NCBI RefSeq assembly: GCF_009208105.1
Contig: NZ_WFKL01000001.1
Span: forward strand, 186,001 to 250,000
From: Rouxiella sp. S1S-2
Lineage (GTDB): Bacteria; Pseudomonadota; Gammaproteobacteria; Enterobacterales; Enterobacteriaceae
Direction of reading: 5' to 3'
Length of the DNA: 64,000 nt
The notes under the pieces were generated by a model. It saw only the letters and a list, made by a program, of their open reading frames with translations, ran no database searches and was not told where the DNA came from. The position numbers and the translations under genes are program-made. How positions within the stretch are numbered: the stretch's first letter is position 1; each line of letters starts with the position of its first letter. Below, one piece after another: positions 1-9,633 of the stretch.

Positions 1-1393
1 GCAGACCAGTACCAGAAGTCATGGTCATGAATTCGGTACGGAAACCGATCAGGCCACGAGCCGGGATCAGGTAATCGAGACGAATACGACCTTTGCCGTC
101 AGGGATCATGTCCTTAACGTCGCCTTTACGCTCACCCATGGCTTGCATGACTGAACCCTGGTTTTGTTCTTCGATATCCAAAGTCACGTTTTCGAACGGC
201 TCTTGCATGCGGCCATCGATTTTACGGTTGATAACTTTAGGACGAGAAACGGCCAGTTCGAAACCTTCACGACGCATGTTTTCGATCAGAACCGACAGGT
301 GAAGTTCACCACGGCCTGAAACGCGGAATGCGTCGGAGTCTTCGGTTTCTTCAACACGCAGTGCCACGTTGTGCACCAGCTCTTTGTTCAGACGGTCAAG
401 AATCTGACGTGAAGTCACATACTTACCTTCTTTACCACAGAACGGAGAGGTGTTTACGTTGAAGTACATGGTAACGGTTGGTTCATCAACGCTCAGTGCT
501 GGCAGCGCTTCAACATTCTGTGGATCACAGATGGTGTCAGAGATGTTCAACTCGCCCAGACCGGTAATAGCAATGATATCGCCCGCTTCAGCGGTAGCAG
601 CTTCGATACGCTCCAGGCCCATGTGGGTCAGAACTTTACCGACTTTACCGTTGCGAGTTTTGCCTTCGCTATCGATAATCGTAACCTGCTGGTTAACTTT
701 AGCTACGCCGCGTTTGATACGGCCAATGCCGATAACGCCAACATAGTTGTTATAGTCCAGCTGGGAGATTTGCATCTGCAGTGGGCCATTGCTGTCAACC
801 TGTGGAGCAGAGACGTGGTCAACAATTGCCTGGTACAGCGGGGTCATGTCTTCGGCCATGTCGTTATGGTCGGTACCCGCGATACCCAGCAGTGCTGATG
901 CATAGATGATTGGGAAATCAAGCTGCTCGTCGGTCGCATCAAGGTTTACGAACAGGTCAAATACCTGATCTACAACCCAGTCAGGACGCGCGCCAGGACG
1001 GTCAACCTTGTTGATTACCACGATCGGCTTCAGACCATTAGCAAATGCTTTTTTGGTCACGAAACGGGTTTGCGGCATAGGGCCATCCATTGCATCCACA
1101 ACCAGCAGCACCGAGTCAACCATTGACATCACACGCTCTACCTCACCGCCGAAGTCGGCGTGTCCTGGGGTATCCACGATGTTGATGCGGTAGTCTTTCC
1201 AATTAATGGCGGTGTTTTTTGCGAGGATGGTAATCCCACGCTCTTTCTCCAAATCGTTGGAGTCCATTACGCGTTCGGTGGCTTCTACACGTTCTCCGAA
1301 GGTACCGGATTGTTGTAGCAGCTTATCAACCAAGGTAGTTTTACCATGGTCAACGTGGGCAATAATGGCGATGTTACGCAAATTTTCGATCAC
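1..1393 (-). CDS. typA: Ribosome-associated GTPase TypA/BipA (3' end cut by window edge)
   Basis: Translation factor-family GTPase that binds the ribosome and helps 50S assembly and growth under stress or cold (family knowledge). Read on the minus strand the product begins [24 protein letters not shown], with the G1 P-loop of translational GTPases directly at the N-terminus. The start is a GTG at 1391-1393; no ATG lies in a better place. The first 464 codons or so are present out of about 607 usual, so the C-terminal domains lie outside the window. It is divergent from glnA, the arrangement seen in E. coli. Identification is firm because the N-terminus and the DxxG and NKxD regions all read in one open frame. 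Confidence 0.95.
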   Translation of the reverse strand, partial: MIENLRNIAIIAHVDHGKTTLVDKLLQQSGTFGERVEATERVMDSNDLEKERGITILAKNTAINWKDYRINIVDTPGHADFGGEVERVMSMVDSVLLVVDAMDGPMPQTRFVTKKAFANGLKPIVVINKVDRPGARPDWVVDQVFDLFVNLDATDEQLDFPIIYASALLGIAGTDHNDMAEDMTPLYQAIVDHVSAPQVDSNGPLQMQISQLDYNNYVGVIGIGRIKRGVAKVNQQVTIIDSEGKTRNGKVGKVLTHMGLERIEAATAEAGDIIAITGLGELNISDTICDPQNVEALPALSVDEPTVTMYFNVNTSPFCGKEGKYVTSRQILDRLNKELVHNVALRVEETEDSDAFRVSGRGELHLSVLIENMRREGFELAVSRPKVINRKIDGRMQEPFENVTLDIEEQNQGSVMQAMGERKGDVKDMIPDGKGRIRLDYLIPARGLIGFRTEFMTMTSGTGL

Positions 1394-1539
1394 AGCTTTG
1401 CCTCAGGCATTTAGAAATATAGAAATAGCGCGCTATTGTACACGTATTAGGCTAGGTTCTAAACAAGTTCACAAGATTCTCTTCGAAACAAGTTCTGTCT
1501 GGTCATTTTACGATCCCTTTCACGGTGCAAATCTCACCT

Positions 1540-1620
1540 TGACCCAATTTGGTGCACCATTTTGGTTCACCACCCCGGCAACATTGACCCAAAATGGTGC
1601 ATAATTTCCGTTATGGTGCA
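1540..1620 (+). promoter_or_regulatory. NtrC enhancer of glnA (three 17-bp sites, two overlapping)
   Basis: Three matches to the NtrC consensus TGCACYA-N3-TGGTGCA are visible: 1540-1556, 1553-1569 and 1585-1601, with an extra half-site TGGTGCA at 1614-1620. The centres of the second and third (1561 and 1593) are 32 bp apart and lie about 141 and 109 bp upstream of the predicted sigma-54 start, matching the -140/-108 spacing of the E. coli glnA enhancer. The first site shares four bases with the second, which is unusual. Function is inferred from sequence match and position. Confidence 0.85.
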
Positions 1621-1674
1621 TACTCAATAACGGTAAAGGCCGCGTCAAATGGCCTTTGCTCCTTTTTCACAAAG

Positions 1675-1692
1675 TTGGCACAGATTTCGCAA
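1675..1692 (+). promoter_or_regulatory. Sigma-54 promoter of glnA (glnAp2)
   Basis: TTGGCACAGATTTCGCAA carries the -24 GG (1677-1678) and -12 GC (1689-1690) elements with the required spacing. It is nearly identical to the E. coli glnAp2 core as I remember it. Transcription should begin near 1702, giving a leader of about 125 nt before glnA. Confidence 0.9.
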
Positions 1693-1827
1693 TCAACTAT
1701 TCAGGGTGAAAAGAGTCTTATCAGAGGAAGTAAAAAAGCTGTTTAGGCCACACGCCATTTTCAACAATGTTTGATTATTCGTTTCGTTCCACGACGATGA
1801 CATAATGAGAAATTCGGGAGAACTAGT

Positions 1828-3237
1828 ATGTCCGCTGAACACGTTTTTGCGATTATCAAGGAAAATGAAGTTAAATTCATCGACCTTCGCTTCACCGACA
1901 CCAAGGGTAAAGAACAGCACGTTACCATCCCATCTCACCAGGTAAGCCCTGACTTCTTCGAAGATGGTAAAATGTTCGATGGTTCATCCATCGGCGGCTG
2001 GAAAACAATCAACGACTCAGACATGGTTCTGATGCCAGACCCAAGCACTGCGGTTCTTGACCCGTTCTTTGAAGAGTCAACCTTGATTATCCGTTGTGAT
2101 ATCGTGGAACCAAACACGCTGCAAGGTTATGACCGTGACCCACGTTCAACGGCAAAACGTGCTGAAGACTTCTTGAAATCTTCAGGCATCGCGGACACCG
2201 TTCTGTTCGGACCAGAGCCAGAATTCTTCCTGTTTGATGACGTTCGCTTCGGCAGCAGCATCTCGGGTTCACACGTTGCTATCGATGATATCGAAGGCGC
2301 ATGGAACTCCAGCACCAAATACGAAGGCGGCAACAAAGGCCACCGTCCAGCGGTTAAAGGCGGTTACTTCCCGGTTCCTCCGGTCGACTCCGCTCAGGAC
2401 CTGCGTTCTACCATGTGTTTGACCATGGAAGAAATGGGCCTGGTTGTTGAAGCTCACCACCATGAAGTGGCGACCGCTGGCCAGAACGAAGTGGCAACCC
2501 GCTTCAACACCCTGACCAAAAAAGCTGACGAAATCCAAATCTACAAATACGTGGTGCACAACGTGGCTCACGCATTTGGCAAAACTGCGACCTTTATGCC
2601 AAAACCAATGTTTGGCGATAACGGTTCAGGCATGCACTGCCACATGTCTCTGTCCAAAGACGGTAACAACCTGTTCTCTGGCGACAAATACGGCGGCCTG
2701 TCTGAAACTGCGCTGTACTACATCGGGGGTATCATCAAGCACGCTAAAGCAATCAATGCGTACGCTAACCCAACGACCAACTCATACAAGCGTCTGGTCC
2801 CAGGCTACGAAGCCCCAGTTATGCTGGCTTACTCAGCGCGTAACCGTTCTGCTTCTATCCGTATTCCACACGTTTCTAGCCCTAAAGCGATGCGTATCGA
2901 AGCGCGCTTCCCTGATCCAGCGGCTAACCCATACCTGGCGTTTGCTGCACTGCTGATGGCTGGCCTTGATGGCATCATCAACAAAATCCATCCTGGCGAT
3001 GCAATGGACAAAGACCTGTACCACCTGCCACCAGAAGAAGCGGCAGAGATCCCACAGGTTGCTGGCTCCCTGGAAGAAGCGTTGAACTGCCTGGATGCAG
3101 ACCGTGAGTTCCTGACCCGCGGTGGCGTGTTCTCTGACGACGCGATCGATGCTTACATCGCACTGCGTACTGAAGAAAACGACCGCATTCGCATGACGCC
3201 ACACCCAGTAGAGTTCGAACTGTACTACAGCGTCTAA
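1828..3237 (+). CDS. glnA: Glutamine synthetase type I
   Basis: Makes glutamine from glutamate, ammonia and ATP as a cytoplasmic dodecamer; the main ammonium-assimilating enzyme under low nitrogen. The 469-residue length equals the E. coli enzyme. Visible landmarks are the N-terminal beta-grasp region, the NEVATRFN active-site segment, the NRSASIRIP substrate-binding segment, and the adenylylation site, Tyr398 counting Met (in [10 protein letters not shown]), so activity should be controlled by GlnE. The ATG at 1828 has a GGGAGA ribosome binding site. It is the first gene of the glnA-glnL-glnG operon behind a sigma-54/NtrC promoter. Confidence 0.98.
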   Translation: MSAEHVFAIIKENEVKFIDLRFTDTKGKEQHVTIPSHQVSPDFFEDGKMFDGSSIGGWKTINDSDMVLMPDPSTAVLDPFFEESTLIIRCDIVEPNTLQGYDRDPRSTAKRAEDFLKSSGIADTVLFGPEPEFFLFDDVRFGSSISGSHVAIDDIEGAWNSSTKYEGGNKGHRPAVKGGYFPVPPVDSAQDLRSTMCLTMEEMGLVVEAHHHEVATAGQNEVATRFNTLTKKADEIQIYKYVVHNVAHAFGKTATFMPKPMFGDNGSGMHCHMSLSKDGNNLFSGDKYGGLSETALYYIGGIIKHAKAINAYANPTTNSYKRLVPGYEAPVMLAYSARNRSASIRIPHVSSPKAMRIEARFPDPAANPYLAFAALLMAGLDGIINKIHPGDAMDKDLYHLPPEEAAEIPQVAGSLEEALNCLDADREFLTRGGVFSDDAIDAYIALRTEENDRIRMTPHPVEFELYYSV

Positions 3238-3358
3238 TAAATGCCGTAGCGCAGGGGAGCGGATGGGTTCGCTCCCCGAGCTTTACATACTGCACCGCTG
3301 TGCTTAGCAGTGGTGCAGAGCAAAAAATATCTCGATATTTTTGTTGCCGTGGAAACGT

Positions 3359-3386
3359 TAGCCCATCTCCGGATGGGCTTTTTTCT
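3359..3386 (+). terminator. Rho-independent terminator after glnA
   Basis: GCCCATC (3361-3367) pairs with GATGGGC (3372-3378) over a 4-nt loop and is followed by six T. A second GC-rich hairpin (GGGGAGCG / CGCTCCCC, about 3254-3278) lies closer to the glnA stop. In the E. coli operon partial read-through here sets the high GlnA to NtrBC ratio; the same is likely here. Confidence 0.8.
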
Positions 3387-3445
3387 CCACGCGACTTTCC
3401 TGTGTGACACCACTGACCCGACTGTTTGGCGGGTAGCGGTTTAAA

Positions 3446-3462
3446 TGCACCAATCAGGTGCG
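3446..3462 (+). promoter_or_regulatory. NtrC operator at the glnL promoter
   Basis: TGCACCAATCAGGTGCG fits the NtrC consensus with two mismatches and ends 12 bp before the glnL start codon. In E. coli NtrC represses the minor glnL promoter through a site in this position, so autoregulation of ntrBC is the likely role. Confidence 0.75.
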
Positions 3463-3474
3463 GGAGACTGCTGT

Positions 3475-4524
3475 ATGGCAACTGGCAAGCTGCCCGATGC
3501 TGGGCAGATCCTTAATTCTCTTATCAACAGCGTTCTGCTGTTGGACGACGACTTGGCCGTGCATTACGCCAATCCGGCGGCTCAGCAATTATTAGCGCAG
3601 AGTTCACGTAAGCTTTTCGGGACACCGTTACCCGATCTGGTGGGCTACTTTTCGCTCAACATTGAGCTTATGCGTGAAAGTATTGAGGCTGGGCAAGGGT
3701 TTACCGACAGCGAAGTCACCCTGGTGGTAGATGGTCGGGCGCACATTATGTCGCTGACCGCACAGGCTTTGCCGGAAGGTTTTATTCTGATTGAGCTAGC
3801 GCCGATGGATAACCAGCGCCGCCTGAGTCAGGAACAGCTTCAGCACGCGCAGCAGGTAGCCGCAAGGGATCTTATTCGCGGGCTGGCACACGAAATTAAA
3901 AACCCGCTGGGTGGATTACGGGGTGCGGCGCAGCTGCTGTCGAAAGCGCTGCCCGATCCCTCCCTGCTGGAATATACCAAAGTCATTATCGAGCAGGCCG
4001 ACCGATTGCGAAATCTGGTTGACCGTTTGTTGGGCCCTCAGCGTCCGAGCCAGCATATTACGCAAAGCATCCATCAGGTTGCGGAGCGCGTTTGCCAACT
4101 GGTCTCAATGGAAAAGCCTGATAACGTCCAGCTGGTCCGTGATTACGATCCAAGCCTGCCGGAACTGGCTCACGACCCGGATCAAATAGAGCAGATTCTG
4201 CTTAATATTACCCGGAATGCCTTGCAGGCATTGGGAGAAGAAGGCGGCACTATTACGTTAAGAACGCGTACCGCTTTCCAAATTACTCTGCACGGTGTGC
4301 GCTATCGCCTGGTGGCCCGCATTGATATTGAAGATGACGGTCCCGGCGTTCCTGCGCATCTGCAGGATACACTTTTTTACCCTATGGTCAGTGGCCGCGA
4401 GGGAGGTACAGGTCTGGGCCTGTCCATCGCGCGCAGTTTGATTGATCAGCATTCGGGTAAAGTTGAATTTAACAGTTGGCCAGGACATACCGAATTCTCG
4501 GTGTTCCTGCCCATTCGCCAGTGA
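3475..4524 (+). CDS. glnL: Nitrogen regulation sensor kinase/phosphatase NtrB
   Basis: Cytoplasmic histidine kinase that phosphorylates NtrC under nitrogen limitation and, with the PII protein, dephosphorylates it under excess. Starting at ATG 3475 gives 349 residues, the E. coli length, beginning [16 protein letters not shown]. An in-frame upstream ATG at 3445 lies inside the NtrC operator and would add ten residues without family support. A PAS domain occupies about residues 10-110; the phospho-acceptor His139 sits in [13 protein letters not shown]; the N-box (NITRNALQA) and G-boxes ([15 protein letters not shown]) of the ATPase domain follow. No transmembrane segment is seen, as expected for NtrB. 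Confidence 0.97.
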   Translation: MATGKLPDAGQILNSLINSVLLLDDDLAVHYANPAAQQLLAQSSRKLFGTPLPDLVGYFSLNIELMRESIEAGQGFTDSEVTLVVDGRAHIMSLTAQALPEGFILIELAPMDNQRRLSQEQLQHAQQVAARDLIRGLAHEIKNPLGGLRGAAQLLSKALPDPSLLEYTKVIIEQADRLRNLVDRLLGPQRPSQHITQSIHQVAERVCQLVSMEKPDNVQLVRDYDPSLPELAHDPDQIEQILLNITRNALQALGEEGGTITLRTRTAFQITLHGVRYRLVARIDIEDDGPGVPAHLQDTLFYPMVSGREGGTGLGLSIARSLIDQHSGKVEFNSWPGHTEFSVFLPIRQ

Positions 4525-4531
4525 GGTTCTT

Positions 4532-5944
4532 ATGCAACGAGGGATAGTCTGGATCGTCGATGACGATAGCTCCATCCGCTGGGTACTTGAACGCGCGCTC
4601 ACTGGGGCGGGTTTAAACTGCACCACGTTCGACAGCGGCAATGAAGTATTGGAAGCCATTGCGACTCAAACCCCTGACGTTTTGTTATCAGATATTCGCA
4701 TGCCCGGTATGGATGGGCTGGCGCTGTTAAAACAAATAAAACAACGTCACCCGATGCTTCCGGTCATCATAATGACCGCGCATTCGGACTTGGACGCGGC
4801 GGTCAGTGCCTATCAACAGGGTGCATTTGACTACTTGCCGAAGCCTTTTGATATCGATGAAGCCGTTGCCTTGGTTGAACGCGCGATCAGCCACTATCAG
4901 GAGCAACAGCAGCCGGCACGCAGTCAACCGGCCAGCGGGCCGACGGCCGATATCATCGGTGAAGCACCGGCCATGCAGGACGTCTTTCGCATCATTGGCC
5001 GTCTCTCTCGCTCCTCGATAAGCGTGCTGATCAATGGCGAATCGGGAACCGGTAAAGAGTTGGTGGCGCACGCACTGCATCGCCACAGCCCGCGAGCCAA
5101 GGCGCCTTTTATCGCGCTGAACATGGCGGCAATTCCCAAGGACTTGATTGAGTCCGAACTCTTTGGTCATGAGAAAGGCGCTTTTACCGGCGCCAATCAG
5201 ATTCGCCAGGGACGTTTTGAGCAGGCCGATAATGGCACCCTTTTCCTGGATGAAATCGGTGATATGCCGATGGACGTACAGACCCGTTTGCTGCGCGTAT
5301 TGGCCGACGGCCAGTTCTATCGGGTGGGGGGCTATGCACCGGTAAAAGTGGACGTCCGTATTATTGCCGCTACGCACCAGAACCTGGAGCTGCGCGTTCA
5401 GGAAGGCAAATTTCGCGAGGATTTATTCCACCGCCTGAATGTGATCCGCGTGCATCTGCCGCCGCTGCGCGAGCGTCGTGAAGACATCCCACGTCTGGCG
5501 CGCTACTTCCTGCAGGTTGCCGCCAAAGAGCTGGGCGTTGAGGCCAAAAATCTGCATCCGGAAACGGAAACTGCGCTGACTCGCCTACCTTGGCAGGGCA
5601 ACGTGCGCCAGCTCGAAAACACCTGTCGCTGGCTGACGGTGATGGCGGCGGGACAGGAAGTGCTGATTCAGGACCTGCCTCCCGAGCTGTTTGAAAGCAG
5701 TGCCCCGGAGACCGGTGGGCAAAGCCTGCCAGACAGCTGGGCAACGCTGCTGGCACAGTGGGCAGACCGCGCGCTGCGTTCCGGTCATCAAAACCTGCTT
5801 TCTGAAGCACAGCCTGAAATGGAGCGCACACTGCTGACGACCGCACTGCGCCACACCCAGGGCCACAAACAGGAAGCCGCTCGGCTACTGGGCTGGGGTC
5901 GTAACACCCTCACGCGCAAGCTAAAAGAGTTAGGTATGGAATAA
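4532..5944 (+). CDS. glnG: Nitrogen regulation response regulator NtrC
   Basis: Sigma-54 enhancer-binding protein that activates glnA and other nitrogen-scavenging genes. From ATG 4532 it has 470 residues (E. coli 469). The receiver domain carries phospho-acceptor Asp54 (LLSDIRMPGMDG) and Lys104-type KPF; the AAA+ domain has Walker A GESGTGKE, the GAFTGA loop that contacts sigma-54, and Walker B LFLDEIGDMP; the C-terminus has a Fis-type helix-turn-helix ending RKLKELGME. It starts 7 bp after glnL. A longer frame opens at 4442 inside glnL but has no family support. Confidence 0.98.
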   Translation: MQRGIVWIVDDDSSIRWVLERALTGAGLNCTTFDSGNEVLEAIATQTPDVLLSDIRMPGMDGLALLKQIKQRHPMLPVIIMTAHSDLDAAVSAYQQGAFDYLPKPFDIDEAVALVERAISHYQEQQQPARSQPASGPTADIIGEAPAMQDVFRIIGRLSRSSISVLINGESGTGKELVAHALHRHSPRAKAPFIALNMAAIPKDLIESELFGHEKGAFTGANQIRQGRFEQADNGTLFLDEIGDMPMDVQTRLLRVLADGQFYRVGGYAPVKVDVRIIAATHQNLELRVQEGKFREDLFHRLNVIRVHLPPLRERREDIPRLARYFLQVAAKELGVEAKNLHPETETALTRLPWQGNVRQLENTCRWLTVMAAGQEVLIQDLPPELFESSAPETGGQSLPDSWATLLAQWADRALRSGHQNLLSEAQPEMERTLLTTALRHTQGHKQEAARLLGWGRNTLTRKLKELGME

Positions 5945-5985
5945 GCCGGGCACGATAAAAGTGTGATCCGGAGTCGTATGAAACA

Positions 5986-6016
5986 GTCCTGGCCGTTAAC
6001 GCCAGGGCTTTTTTTT
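5986..6016 (+). terminator. Terminator of the glnALG operon
   Basis: CCTGGC (5988-5993) pairs with GCCAGG (6001-6006) over a 7-nt loop, followed by a run of eight T. Typical Rho-independent terminator 45 bp after the glnG stop. Confidence 0.9.
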
Positions 6017-6402
6017 GCCTTTAAGGCACTAACACCGCCTTGCTCATAGTTGAATTGTTTGTTCTTGCTCACAAAGTCACAACGCTTTTTCCCCCTCTCA
6101 GTTCAGCAACACTCCCACTATTTCGCCTCAAAATTGCTGAAACTGCGGATGCGAATTTTATTAAAAGTCCCTATTATCAAGGCCGGTAGATAATTTCGAA
6201 CCCCTTGGTACATTTATAGTTTAATTTATCAACATATTTTGAAGTACTTATCATTCCCGCGAGGAATCTATTCATAAAACCAGATGCCATTTTTAACCCT
6301 CTGTTACTGACATAATTCATAAAAATAACCCAAAAGAAACAAACAGCTAACAGCTGTTCGAACAAAATACTTTTTATCTTCCCCCTACAGAGGAATGAAG
6401 CG
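6017..6402. other. Intergenic stretch upstream of the citrate transporter
   Basis: AT-rich and without a supported gene. It holds the palindrome AACAGCTGTT (6349-6358), preceded by another AACAGCT (6342-6348), roughly 45 bp before the citM start codon; this could be an operator, but no family motif fits clearly. The open frame on the minus strand here overlaps the citM start and looks like a shadow. Confidence 0.5.
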
Positions 6403-7692
6403 ATGCTGGTGACCCTGAGTGTATTGATGCTCATTTTCTTTATCTTTTGCCTGATGACCAAGCGGCTGTCGGCGCTAACAGCCCTAATCATAATTCCCAC
6501 CGTGTTTGCCCTGATCGGCGGGTTTTATGCCCACATCGGCAAATACATGATGGACGGCATCAGGACCGTTGCGCCTAACGGGGTGATGATTATCTTTGCC
6601 ATGCTCTATTTCATGGTGATGACTGAAGCCGGCATGTTCGACCCACTGGTTAAGCGAGTTATCAAAGCGGTAAAAGGTGACCCGGTTAAAATTTTCCTCG
6701 GCACCGTGCTGCTGGCGTTCCTCGTTGCGCTGGACGGCGATGGGGCCACCATCTACATCATCGTGCTTTCAGCTTTTCTACCGATTTACAAACGTCTTGG
6801 CCTCTCGCTGCCAATGGTGTGCTGTCTTCTGCTGCAGGTTTCAGGGCTGGGCAATATGGTGCCGTGGGGCGGCCCTACGGCGCGGGCCGCCACTTCTATG
6901 CACGTCGATATTGGCGCGATGTTTGTGCCGATGATCCCGGCGCTGTTAGCCAGCGCGGCGTGGACTTTTGTGCTGGCCTACCTTTTTGGTCGCCAAGAGC
7001 GCGCGCGTTTAGGACCCGACCTAAACATTCATTTTGAAAATGCGATTGAGGAGCAACACCGCTGCCGTGGACCAAAAACTTTCTACTTTAATTGGACTTT
7101 AACCATTTTGTTGATAATTGGTTTATGTATTGAGGTGTTGCCGCTAAGCTATCTGTTCATGATTGCCGCCTGTCTGGCGCTTATCGTTAATTTTCCGGAC
7201 CTGTCGGCACAGAAAGATCAGTTGGAGCAACACGCGCCACCGATCCTCGCCGTTTCCAGCCTAATCTTCGCGGCCGGAGTCTTTACCGGCGTATTTACCG
7301 GAACCGGCATGGTGAACGCGGTAGGCAGTGCCCTGCTGAACATTATTCCGGACGCGTTAGGCCCTTACATGGCGGTAGTGACGGCGCTGCTGAGCATTCC
7401 GATGACTTGGCTGGTCTCAAACGATGTGTTCTATTTTGGCGTTTTGCCTGTGCTGGCAGATACTGCCAAACATCACGGCATCAGCGGTATTGAGATGGCG
7501 CGCGCCGCATTAATGGGGCAACCGGTACATATTCTGAGCCCGCTGGTTGCGTCAACCTATTTGGTGGTCAGTATGCTGAAGCTGGATTATTCAGAGAATC
7601 AGTACTTCACCTTTAAATGGTCTCTGCTAAGCAGCCTGATTTTGATTGTTGTTTCGCTGCTTACCGGGATTTTTCCTTTTTACGCTGCATAG
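6403..7692 (+). CDS. CitMHS-family metal-citrate transporter
   Basis: A 429-residue polytopic membrane protein with about 11-12 hydrophobic segments, matching the CitMHS family, whose known members (Bacillus CitM/CitH) import citrate complexed with divalent metals by proton symport. Features seen include the GDGATIYIIVLSAFLPIY segment, a GLGNMVPWGGPTARA loop and a second such loop near VSNDVFYFGVLPV, the two pseudo-repeat re-entrant regions typical of the ion transporter superfamily. AGAGGA precedes the ATG. It is followed after 8 bp by a TerC-family gene, so the two are probably one transcript. Metal preference cannot be read from sequence. Confidence 0.85.
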   Translation: MLVTLSVLMLIFFIFCLMTKRLSALTALIIIPTVFALIGGFYAHIGKYMMDGIRTVAPNGVMIIFAMLYFMVMTEAGMFDPLVKRVIKAVKGDPVKIFLGTVLLAFLVALDGDGATIYIIVLSAFLPIYKRLGLSLPMVCCLLLQVSGLGNMVPWGGPTARAATSMHVDIGAMFVPMIPALLASAAWTFVLAYLFGRQERARLGPDLNIHFENAIEEQHRCRGPKTFYFNWTLTILLIIGLCIEVLPLSYLFMIAACLALIVNFPDLSAQKDQLEQHAPPILAVSSLIFAAGVFTGVFTGTGMVNAVGSALLNIIPDALGPYMAVVTALLSIPMTWLVSNDVFYFGVLPVLADTAKHHGISGIEMARAALMGQPVHILSPLVASTYLVVSMLKLDYSENQYFTFKWSLLSSLILIVVSLLTGIFPFYAA

Positions 7693-7700
7693 AGTGTTTT

Positions 7701-8387
7701 ATGACTTGGTTATTTGATCAATGGGACTTCATCGCCATCCTGCTACAAATCATCGTAATCGACCTGCTGTTGGGCGGTGATAACGCGGTGGTTATTGCTA
7801 TGGCATGCCGGAAATTACCACCGCACCAGCGCAACAAGGCGATCGTGATTGGAACCGCCGGTGCGATTATTGCGCGCGTGGTCTTATTGATAGTGGCGGT
7901 CAAGCTGCTGGACTTGCCTTATCTGAAGCTAGTGGGCGGCGTTTTACTGCTGTGGATTGGTATCAAGCTGGTCGCTAACGAAGACGAAGAGAGCGATATA
8001 AAAAGCGGCACCAGCCTGTGGAAAACGGCGATGACCATCGTGGTGGCCGACGTGGTGATGTCACTGGACAACGTGCTGGCCGTGGCGGCAGCGGGCAAGG
8101 GCAACTATGTGCTGGTGGCGCTTGGGGTGGTAATAAGCATCCCTATCATCATTGCCGGCAGTAAGCTGGTGCTGGCAATGATCAACCGTTTTCCGTTTAT
8201 TATCATGCTGGGGGGTGCCCTGATTGGCTGGATTGCTGGCAGTATGTTTGTCACCGATCCCGCGATTGCGCATTTGAATTTTGCCGCCATTAATCATTTG
8301 CCAACCATTGCCGGTGTTGTTGGCGCACTGGTTGTTCTGGCAATTGGCGTAGGTAAAAGCAAACTGGCCGTGAAAAACGGCCACTGA
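7701..8387 (+). CDS. TerC/YjbE-family integral membrane protein
   Basis: 228 residues with about seven transmembrane helices. Two acidic intramembrane motifs, LLGGDNAVVIAMA near residue 25 and VMSLDNVLAVAA near residue 115, define the TerC family, members of which are linked to metal (notably manganese) export or metallation of secreted enzymes. The start is ATG 7701 (MTWLFDQWDF), since the longer frame from 7617 lies inside citM. The gene sits 8 bp behind the citrate transporter and ends before a strong terminator, suggesting a two-gene metal homeostasis unit; that pairing is inference. Confidence 0.85.
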   Translation: MTWLFDQWDFIAILLQIIVIDLLLGGDNAVVIAMACRKLPPHQRNKAIVIGTAGAIIARVVLLIVAVKLLDLPYLKLVGGVLLLWIGIKLVANEDEESDIKSGTSLWKTAMTIVVADVVMSLDNVLAVAAAGKGNYVLVALGVVISIPIIIAGSKLVLAMINRFPFIIMLGGALIGWIAGSMFVTDPAIAHLNFAAINHLPTIAGVVGALVVLAIGVGKSKLAVKNGH

Positions 8388-8415
8388 CGCTTTTATCGAT
8401 AGATGTTCTTTAACG

Positions 8416-8452
8416 TTAAAACCCCAGGGACTTAATCCTCTGGGGTTTTTAA
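8416..8452. terminator. Bidirectional terminator
   Basis: AAAACCCCAG (8418-8427) pairs with CTGGGGTTTTT (8440-8450). A-run and T-run on the two arms allow termination of both the TerC gene (plus) and the convergent GlcG-like gene (minus). Confidence 0.85.
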
Positions 8453-8486
8453 TTGGCGGTAGACACAACTTATTGATGATTGTTAA

Positions 8487-8957
8487 TCACTTTAAGCTAT
8501 CGGCTGCGGTCTGAGCGATCGTGATTTCATCCGGATTGGCAGAACCACTCACACCCACTGAGCCAATCACGCTGTCGTTATAAACAACGGGATTTCCGCC
8601 GCCCAAAGGCACCATGCCCGGCAGGGTAGCAATCGCAGGCTCTGTTCCATTGGCGCGTCCCATGTATTTATCGGTCGGCGTGCGGTAAAGCGCCGCCGCA
8701 CGTGCCTTGAGAATTGACGAGTCAATGCAGCCTACCGGCGCGGTATCCATACGTTTGAACGCCAGCAGTTGCCCTGATTGATCCAGCACCGCGATACAGA
8801 CGTTGGCATTTAACCTGCCTGCTTTATCAACCGCTACGGCGATGAGTTTATCAGCGTCGCTGCTGGTTAAAATGGCCTGCGTTGTGGTGGCATTTGCCGA
8901 GAAAGCATTCAGGCTACTTATAGAACACAGTGCAGCCAGCAGGAGTAATTTCTTCAT
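8487..8957 (-). CDS. Secreted GlcG/HbpS-like protein (paralogue 1)
   Basis: 156 residues from ATG 8957. The N-terminus MKKLLLLAALCSISSLNAFSA is a signal peptide, so the protein is probably periplasmic. The rest fits the GlcG/HbpS (DUF336) fold: VAVDKAGRLNANVCIAVLDQSGQLLAFKR, then an AAALYRTPT region and the conserved VPLGGGNPVVYNDSVIGSVGVSG. Family members bind haem or small ligands; HbpS of Streptomyces is a haem-responsive sensor partner. Upstream in-frame codons to 9041 would put a hydrophilic stretch before the signal peptide and are not used. A paralogue lies 123 bp upstream in the same direction. Confidence 0.75.
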   Translation of the reverse strand: MKKLLLLAALCSISSLNAFSANATTTQAILTSSDADKLIAVAVDKAGRLNANVCIAVLDQSGQLLAFKRMDTAPVGCIDSSILKARAAALYRTPTDKYMGRANGTEPAIATLPGMVPLGGGNPVVYNDSVIGSVGVSGSANPDEITIAQTAADSLK

Positions 8958-9080
8958 GTAAGGTCCCTTTAAAAGTGGTAATGAGTCATAGAGAATAAGG
9001 TTATAGTTAAGTAACATTGCCCTTAAATAATGGTCGTTCACAAAATGTGAACGACACAGCTATAAAACTTTTTATTATTT

Positions 9081-9557
9081 TTATTGAAGTGCCGCCAATG
9101 CTGCTTTGGCTGCTTCGTTATCAACATTGCCGTCTGGCGTACTCACGCCAATCGCACCGACCGTTTGACCGGCTAATTTGATAGGAATTCCACCGGCGAA
9201 AGGTAAAATACGCGGATTACCTAATATATTTAAATTACCCTGAGAAACCTTTTGCTGATAAGTTTCCGTCGGCTGGTCAAAATAAGCGGATGTTTTAGCT
9301 TTTTCCGGTGCCAGTGCAATATTAGCGGGAGTAGCCCCGTCAAGGCGGTCAAAAGTAATAAGTTGGCCAGCGGCGTCAACAACAGCCACGGCACCGCCAA
9401 TGTGGTGCGACTTAATGGTATCTTCCGCTTTTTTCAATAATACGTTTGCCATATCGCGGGTTAATACGGGAACGCGGGTAATTCCATCGTCCGACGCCTG
9501 AGTAGCAAAACTGACTAACAGCCCGGATACCAATAACGCATAGCTGAATTTCTTCAT
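9081..9557 (-). CDS. Secreted GlcG/HbpS-like protein (paralogue 2)
   Basis: 158 residues with signal peptide MKKFSYALLVSGLLVSFATQA followed by a GlcG/HbpS domain (HHIGGAVAVVDAAGQLITFDRLDGA, then FAGGIPIKLAGQTVGAIGVST). It has the same order of motifs as the downstream gene but only partial identity, so the two are diverged paralogues rather than a recent duplication. An upstream DoxX-family gene (77 bp away) runs in the same direction. Ligand unknown. Confidence 0.75.
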   Translation of the reverse strand: MKKFSYALLVSGLLVSFATQASDDGITRVPVLTRDMANVLLKKAEDTIKSHHIGGAVAVVDAAGQLITFDRLDGATPANIALAPEKAKTSAYFDQPTETYQQKVSQGNLNILGNPRILPFAGGIPIKLAGQTVGAIGVSTPDGNVDNEAAKAALAALQ

Positions 9558-9633
9558 CGTAACTCTCTCTTTATTTAATGCATGATGCAGGTCCGAGAAA
9601 CGTAACCCGCCTTTACAGATTCTGTTTAGATTT

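Noticed and set aside
1406-1604. Open frames running through the typA 5' end and the glnA promoter region
   Set aside because: They overlap typA on the opposite strand and then cross the NtrC sites; no ribosome binding site or recognisable protein.
6177-6500. Minus-strand frame of 107 codons upstream of citM
   Set aside because: It overlaps the citM start antisense, lacks family likeness and has no start signal.
8958-9041. N-terminal extension of the GlcG-like protein
   Set aside because: It would place hydrophilic residues before a clear signal peptide; ATG 8957 is better.
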